Shown: one piece after another, positions 60,096 through 64,000 of the stretch
How the letters are laid out: every line of letters begins with the position of its first letter
Position numbering within the stretch: the stretch's first letter is position 1
From: Limnochorda sp. LNt
GTDB taxonomy: Bacteria > Bacillota > Limnochordia > Limnochordales > Geochordaceae
Direction: 5' to 3'
Assembly (NCBI RefSeq): GCF_035593265.1
Contig: NZ_CP141614.1
Span: 2,232,001-2,296,000 of the forward strand
DNA length: 64,000 bases
Notes under the pieces: model-generated
Told to the model about the DNA's origin: nothing
Seen by the model: only the letters and a program-made list of their open reading frames with translations
Database searches by the model: none
Position numbers and translations under genes: made by a program

Positions 60096-62128
60096 GCCGG
60101 CACGAACCCGTGGAGCTCCTGGCGCAGGGCCTTGATCTGGTCGCGCAGCTCGGCTGCCCGCTCGAAGGCCAGCTCCCGGGCTGCCTGGTACATCTCCTCC
60201 TCCAGGCTCCGGATCAGCGCGGCCAGCTCGTCGGGCGCCATCTCCTTGGCCTTGCGCTGCAGGCTCCGCAGGCTCCGATCCTTCTCCTGCTCCTGCTCGG
60301 CGCGCCACGCCTGCACGATGTCGGTGACGGCCTTCTGGATGGTGCGCGGGACGATCCCGTGCTTCTCATTGTACTCCAGCTGCAGGCGCCGGCGCCGGTT
60401 GGTCTCCTCGATGGCCCGCCGCATGGACTCGGTGACCGTCTCGGCGTACATGATCACCTTGCCCCGCACGTTGCGGGCCGCCCGCCCGATCATCTGGATG
60501 AGCGAGGTCTCGGAGCGCAAGTAGCCCTCCTTGTCGGCGTCGAGGATGGCCACCAGCGACACCTCGGGCAGGTCGAGGCCCTCTCGCAGCAGGTTGATGC
60601 CCACCAGCACGTCGAACTCGCCCAGCCGAAGCCCCCTCAGGATCTCGACCCGGTCCAGCGTCTCCACCTCCGAGTGCAGGTAGCGCACCCGGAAGCCCAT
60701 GTCGGCCAGGTAGTCGGTCAGGTCCTCGGCCATCTTCTTGGTCAGGGTGGTGACCAGCACCCTTTCGCCCCGGCCCACCACCTCCCGGATCTCGTGGATC
60801 AGGTCGTCGATCTGCCCCTGGATGGGCCGCACCGACACCTCCGGATCCACCAGGCCCGTCGGGCGGATGATCTGCTCGACGATCTGCTGGCTGCGCTCCC
60901 GCTCGTAGGGACCGGGCGTGGCCGAGACGAAGATGACCTGGTTGATGTGCCGCTCCCACTCCTCGAAGCGCAGCGGTCGGTTGTCGAGGGCCGAGGGCAG
61001 GCGGAAGCCGTACTCCACCAGCGTCCGCTTGCGGGAGTAGTCGCCGTTGTACATCCCGTGCAGCTGCGGGATGGTCTGGTGCGACTCGTCGATGAACATG
61101 AGGAAGTCGCGGGGGAAGTAGTCGAGCAGCGTGGTGGGGGTGGAGCCCGGCGGACGCCCGCTGAGGTGGCGCGAGTAATTCTCGATGCCGTTGCAGTAGC
61201 CCACGGTGGCCAGCATCTCCAGGTCGAAGCGGGTGCGCTGCTCGAGGCGCTGGGCCTCCAGCAGCTTGCCCTGGGCCTTGAAGTAGGCGAGGCGCTCCTC
61301 GAGCTCCTCCTCGATGGTGACCAGCGCCCGCTTGAGCTTCTCCTCGGTGGTGACGTAGTGGGTGGCCGGGTAGATGGTGACGGTCTCGGGCTCGCCCAGC
61401 ACCTCGCCCGTCACCGGGTCCAGCTCCAGGATCCGGTCCACCTCGTCGCCGAAGAACTCGACCCGCAGCACGCTCTCCGAGTAGGCGGGGTAGATCTCGA
61501 TGGTGTCTCCCCGCACCCGGAAGGTGCCCCGCTTGAAGCCGATGTCGTTGCGCTCGTAGTGGATGCCCACCAGCCGGCGCAGGATGTTGTCACGATCGCG
61601 AAAGTCGCCGTGGCGCAGGCTCAGGGTCATGCCCACGTAGTCGTCGGGCGAGCCCAGGCCGAAGATGCACGAGACGCTGGCCACGATGACGACGTCGCGC
61701 CGCTCGAAGAGCGCGCTGGTGGCCGCGTGGCGCATCCGGTCGATCTCGTCGTTGATGTTGGCGTCCTTCTCGATGTAGGTGTCGGTCTCGGGCACGTACG
61801 CCTCGGGCTGGTAGTAGTCGTAGTAGCTGACGAAGTAGTGCACCGCGTTGCGGGGGAAGAACTGGCGGAACTCGTTGGCCAGCTGCGCCGCCAGGGTCTT
61901 GTTATGGGCGATGACCAGGGTCGGCCTCTGGACGCGCTCGATCACCTTGGCCATGGTGAAGGTCTTGCCGCTGCCGGTGACCCCCAGGAGCGTCTGGTAG
62001 CGCAGCCCCTCCAGCACGCCCCGGCTCAGCGCCTCGATGGCCTTGGGCTGATCGCCGGCCGGCTCGAAGTCCGAGACGACCTCGAATCGGCCCGGCAACT
62101 GCTCGGTGTCCCGGGCCGCTACGCCCAT
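60092..62128 (-). CDS. uvrB: Excinuclease ABC subunit B
   Basis: Helicase-like damage-verification subunit, 678 residues. Walker [15 protein letters not shown], the beta-hairpin region [19 protein letters not shown], motif [14 protein letters not shown], motif [22 protein letters not shown], and the C-terminal UVR helix [20 protein letters not shown] that binds UvrC. ATG 62128 with GGGGAGG 9 nt upstream; earlier in-frame starts would place the promoter inside the gene. First gene of the uvrB-uvrA transcript, with a LexA-like site overlapping the start of transcription. Confidence 0.96.
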   Translation of the reverse strand: MGVAARDTEQLPGRFEVVSDFEPAGDQPKAIEALSRGVLEGLRYQTLLGVTGSGKTFTMAKVIERVQRPTLVIAHNKTLAAQLANEFRQFFPRNAVHYFVSYYDYYQPEAYVPETDTYIEKDANINDEIDRMRHAATSALFERRDVVIVASVSCIFGLGSPDDYVGMTLSLRHGDFRDRDNILRRLVGIHYERNDIGFKRGTFRVRGDTIEIYPAYSESVLRVEFFGDEVDRILELDPVTGEVLGEPETVTIYPATHYVTTEEKLKRALVTIEEELEERLAYFKAQGKLLEAQRLEQRTRFDLEMLATVGYCNGIENYSRHLSGRPPGSTPTTLLDYFPRDFLMFIDESHQTIPQLHGMYNGDYSRKRTLVEYGFRLPSALDNRPLRFEEWERHINQVIFVSATPGPYERERSQQIVEQIIRPTGLVDPEVSVRPIQGQIDDLIHEIREVVGRGERVLVTTLTKKMAEDLTDYLADMGFRVRYLHSEVETLDRVEILRGLRLGEFDVLVGINLLREGLDLPEVSLVAILDADKEGYLRSETSLIQMIGRAARNVRGKVIMYAETVTESMRRAIEETNRRRRLQLEYNEKHGIVPRTIQKAVTDIVQAWRAEQEQEKDRSLRSLQRKAKEMAPDELAALIRSLEEEMYQAARELAFERAAELRDQIKALRQELHGFVPA

Positions 62129-62189
62129 GCCTGCGCACCTCCCCGCACCGTCCCTTGCGGTCTGGAGGGCCGCCGCGCAAGCGGCCATC

Positions 62190-62203
62190 CGCACACAGGT
62201 TCG
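62190..62203 (-). promoter_or_regulatory. Candidate LexA (SOS) box before uvrB
   Basis: The minus strand reads CGAACCTGTGTGCG, which fits the Firmicute SOS box CGAAC-N4-GTTCG with one mismatch (GTGCG). It lies 11 nt downstream of the -10 box, where a repressor would block transcription, and uvrBA is a standard SOS operon. Confidence 0.6.
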
Positions 62204-62214
62204 GCGCGCAGGCG

Positions 62215-62223
62215 ATTATACCA
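62215..62223 (-). promoter_or_regulatory. Extended -10 promoter of uvrBA
   Basis: Minus strand TGGTATAAT: a perfect TATAAT preceded by TG-N. No -35 match is visible at 17-18 nt. The start would be near 62208, inside or beside the LexA-like box. Confidence 0.6.
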
Positions 62224-62322
62224 TGCGCGCCCCGGGGGCGGTACCGAACAGGTCCCTCCCCGACGACGACCTGGGGGACGCGATGCCACGAGAAGGGCAA
62301 GGGTTGCCGGACGCCGCGCGCC

Positions 62323-63433
62323 TCACTCCGTCACCACGTAGGCCCCCGCCACGAAGAGCGCCCCGTCTCGCACGCTGGTGCGCTCGGCCGCGGTCAGGGG
62401 CTCGTGGACCTGCCAGTCCTGCTTGCGGATGAACCCGGCCAGCCGCTGCACCAGATCGGCCGCCCAGCGGGCCGTCGCCTCCACCACGGCGGCGGGAGGC
62501 CGGGGCAGCTGCATCAGGTGGGGGAAGCAGAGGGGTCCCTGCGCCCCGGCCAGGCGCTCCCGCTGCAGCACCGCCTCCTGCTCGCAGCGTACGCAGCGCA
62601 GGGTGTAGACCTTGCCGCTGGCCCTCGCCCGCCGGGCGGCCTCGACCCATGGCGTCGGGTCGGGCTCGGCGCTCACGTGCGCCGTGCAGAGCGTCGCACC
62701 CCGCCCCGCCGGCACCCGCCCGCCGGGGAGAGGCGTCGCCTGCGCCCGGAGGCGTCCGCCACAGCCGGTGCCAGCGCCGAGCAGACCACGCAGGCGACGC
62801 CGCCGCGTCGCCGTCCGCCCCGGACAGGTCCTGTCCGAGCGGCCGCGATGCGCGCGGGCGGGCAGGAGCAGCGCCGGTTCGGCACCGGCGACCACCGCCA
62901 CGGGCCACCCGGCCAGTGGCCGCCCAGGCTGCCGAGACGGGCCAGAGCCGCTCCCGCGTGGGCCGCGCGCAGGTCCCGGCCTGCCGAGCCGCGGCGTCCG
63001 GGTCGCCGGCGTCGCCCAGCGCCTGGTAGCGCTCCACCAGCCGCTGCACGTAGGCGGCCTCGGCGGAGGCGGCCCGCCGGCAGGCCGGGCAGGGGTGGAG
63101 GCGGCGCACCGCGGGCCCCGAGCCGCCTCTGCCCCACCGCTCCAGGGCCTGCCCCATGGCCTGGATGACGTCGTGCAGCAGGATGGCCAGGCCCAGGACG
63201 TTGTGCGTGCGGGTGCGCTCGACGTGCACCAGCTCCCATCCGTGACGCGGGCAAAGCCCCAGGCTGTCGCGCAGCTCCTGGCGCGCGCCCGGGTCATTGA
63301 CCAGCTCCCACAGCAGGCTGTCGAAGAACCGGGCCGTACCCTGCTCCACCAGGCGGCAGACGGGACACCCCGGCTGCGACAGGGCCTCGTCCAGTGCCGC
63401 ATCCACGACGTTGGCCGAGCGCCGACGCCTCAC
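62323..63433 (-). pseudogene. DUF6062-like cysteine-rich protein, frameshifted as given
   Basis: Soluble protein built from repeated Cys/His modules: CPVCRL, LCPRHGW, CPACRR in the first half and LCTAHV, CVRCEQ, LCFPHL in the second, each near a helical stretch. The first half (from GTG 63433 with GGAGG upstream) and the second half (to the stop at 62323) are in different frames; about 300 nt between 63000 and 62700 need one or more frame changes. The modules could bind metal. Function unknown. It is upstream of uvrB on the same strand but beyond the uvrB promoter. Confidence 0.6.
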
Positions 63434-63654
63434 GGGTCGCTCGCCTCCATGATCGCCTCCCTGTCGGAAGCCGCCCGACGTCCCCACCTCCCGCGTCCCT
63501 CATAGACTCTCCCGACGGCACGCCGACCATCGGCAGGCCGGAGGGGACGGCACGGCGAATCCCGACGGGACCTCCGGTCGGCAGGCCCGGCCGGGTCCCT
63601 CCTCGTCGCCGCCTCACGGGCGGCCGGCGTGTCATGAGGAGAGGGAGAGCCACC

Positions 63655-64000
63655 GTGGACGCCGAGAGCCCGGGGATGCTCCTGCGGATCTTCATCGGGG
63701 ACTCGGACCGCTTCGAGGGGCGGCCGCTCTACGAGGCCTTGCTGGTCAAAGCACGGGAGATGGGGCTGGCCGGGGGCACCGTCATTCGCGGCGTCGCCGG
63801 CTTCGGGGCCCACAGCCGCATCCACACCGCCAAGGTGCTGCGGCTGTCGGAGGACCTGCCCGTGGTGGTGGAGATGGCCGACACGGAGGAGAAGATCCAG
63901 GCCTTCCTGCCCGTGGTGCACCGGATGGTGCGCGAGGGGCTGGTCACCCTGGAGCGGGTGCACGTGGTGCTCTACCGCTCGCGGCAGGCCGGCGGCCAGG
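63655..64000 (+). CDS. DUF190 family protein, 3' end outside the window
   Basis: 115 residues visible. LLRIFIGDSDRFEGRPLYEA, AGGTVIRGVAGFGAHSRIH and DLPVVVEMADTEEKIQAFLP match the DUF190 family, a ferredoxin-like PII-related fold often encoded beside the fluoride exporter crcB. If crcB lies just beyond the window the pair would concern fluoride. GTG 63655 has GGGAG 8 nt upstream; ATG 63634 is in frame but contains that site. The 220 nt before it show only short repeats (TCGGCAGGCC twice). Confidence 0.88.
   Translation, partial: MDAESPGMLLRIFIGDSDRFEGRPLYEALLVKAREMGLAGGTVIRGVAGFGAHSRIHTAKVLRLSEDLPVVVEMADTEEKIQAFLPVVHRMVREGLVTLERVHVVLYRSRQAGGQ

Overview
The window is about 70% GC and looks chromosomal. 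I infer a spore-forming Firmicute that also has an outer membrane, of the Limnochordia type. Firmicute signs are the cggR-gapA-pgk-tpiA-eno-secG cluster, rapZ-glmR, a GerM-domain protein, CotF-like spore coat proteins, a yvlB/yvlD-like envelope operon and a B. subtilis-style tmRNA tag. Signs of an outer membrane are two secreted beta-rich proteins (47150-48763 and 49255-50568) that both end in phenylalanine, as outer-membrane barrels do. The class assignment is inference; the gene content is read from the sequence.

Layout. 1-4724 (+): the 3' part of a CstA-type transporter, a small gene split by an amber codon, an ArsA-like ATPase, an anchored protein of unknown function and a Gate-domain membrane protein. 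4765-4949: tRNA-Arg and tRNA-His. 5044-8538 (-): a four-subunit succinate dehydrogenase (sdhA-C-D-B). 8651-9865 (-): an EamA transporter and a tiny membrane protein. 10036: tRNA-Pro. 10091-17210 (-): murI, murD, rph, rdgB, a GerM protein and a secreted amidase. 17411-20564 (-): an ABC-2 exporter with its own extracytoplasmic partner. 20745-21642 (+): smpB and ssrA.

21748-37188 (-): an outflow of sugar-phosphate metabolism: a GMP-PMM type sugar-nucleotide enzyme, an FG-GAP protein, nagA, rapZ, glmR, cggR, gapA, pgk, tpiA, eno, secG and a membrane pyrophosphatase. 37365-45671 (-): an isomerase for glucose-6-P/mannose-6-P, a ROK sugar kinase, pxpB-pxpC, a GATase, the t6A genes tsaE-tsaB-rimI-tsaD and a transaldolase-like aldolase. 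45839-50568 (-): an orphan sugar-ABC ATPase and the two porin-like genes, each with a long gene-free leader. 51153-53790 (-): a DUF2089 / DUF4097 / SHOCT-like / holin-like operon behind a strong promoter. 54128-62128 (-): uvrB-uvrA, two spore-coat-like genes and uvrC. 62323-63433 (-): a cysteine-rich DUF6062-like gene. 63655-64000 (+): the start of a DUF190 gene.

Two themes run through the window. First, genes are packed tightly: at least eight stop/start pairs overlap as ATGA or GTGA. Second, at least ten otherwise recognisable genes, several of them normally essential, are broken by frameshifts or a nonsense codon, usually in G/C-rich low-complexity stretches. I read most of these as consensus errors in a GC-rich assembly rather than true pseudogenes, but the sequence alone cannot decide.

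The most interesting leads are the MurI-MurD open frame without a stop between the two enzymes, the SHOCT-like module repeated in three neighbouring genes of the DUF2089 operon, a 16-nt motif shared by the leaders of the two porin-like genes, a candidate CggR operator, and the tryptophan-repeat tail on a CotF-like coat protein placed inside the uvr cluster.
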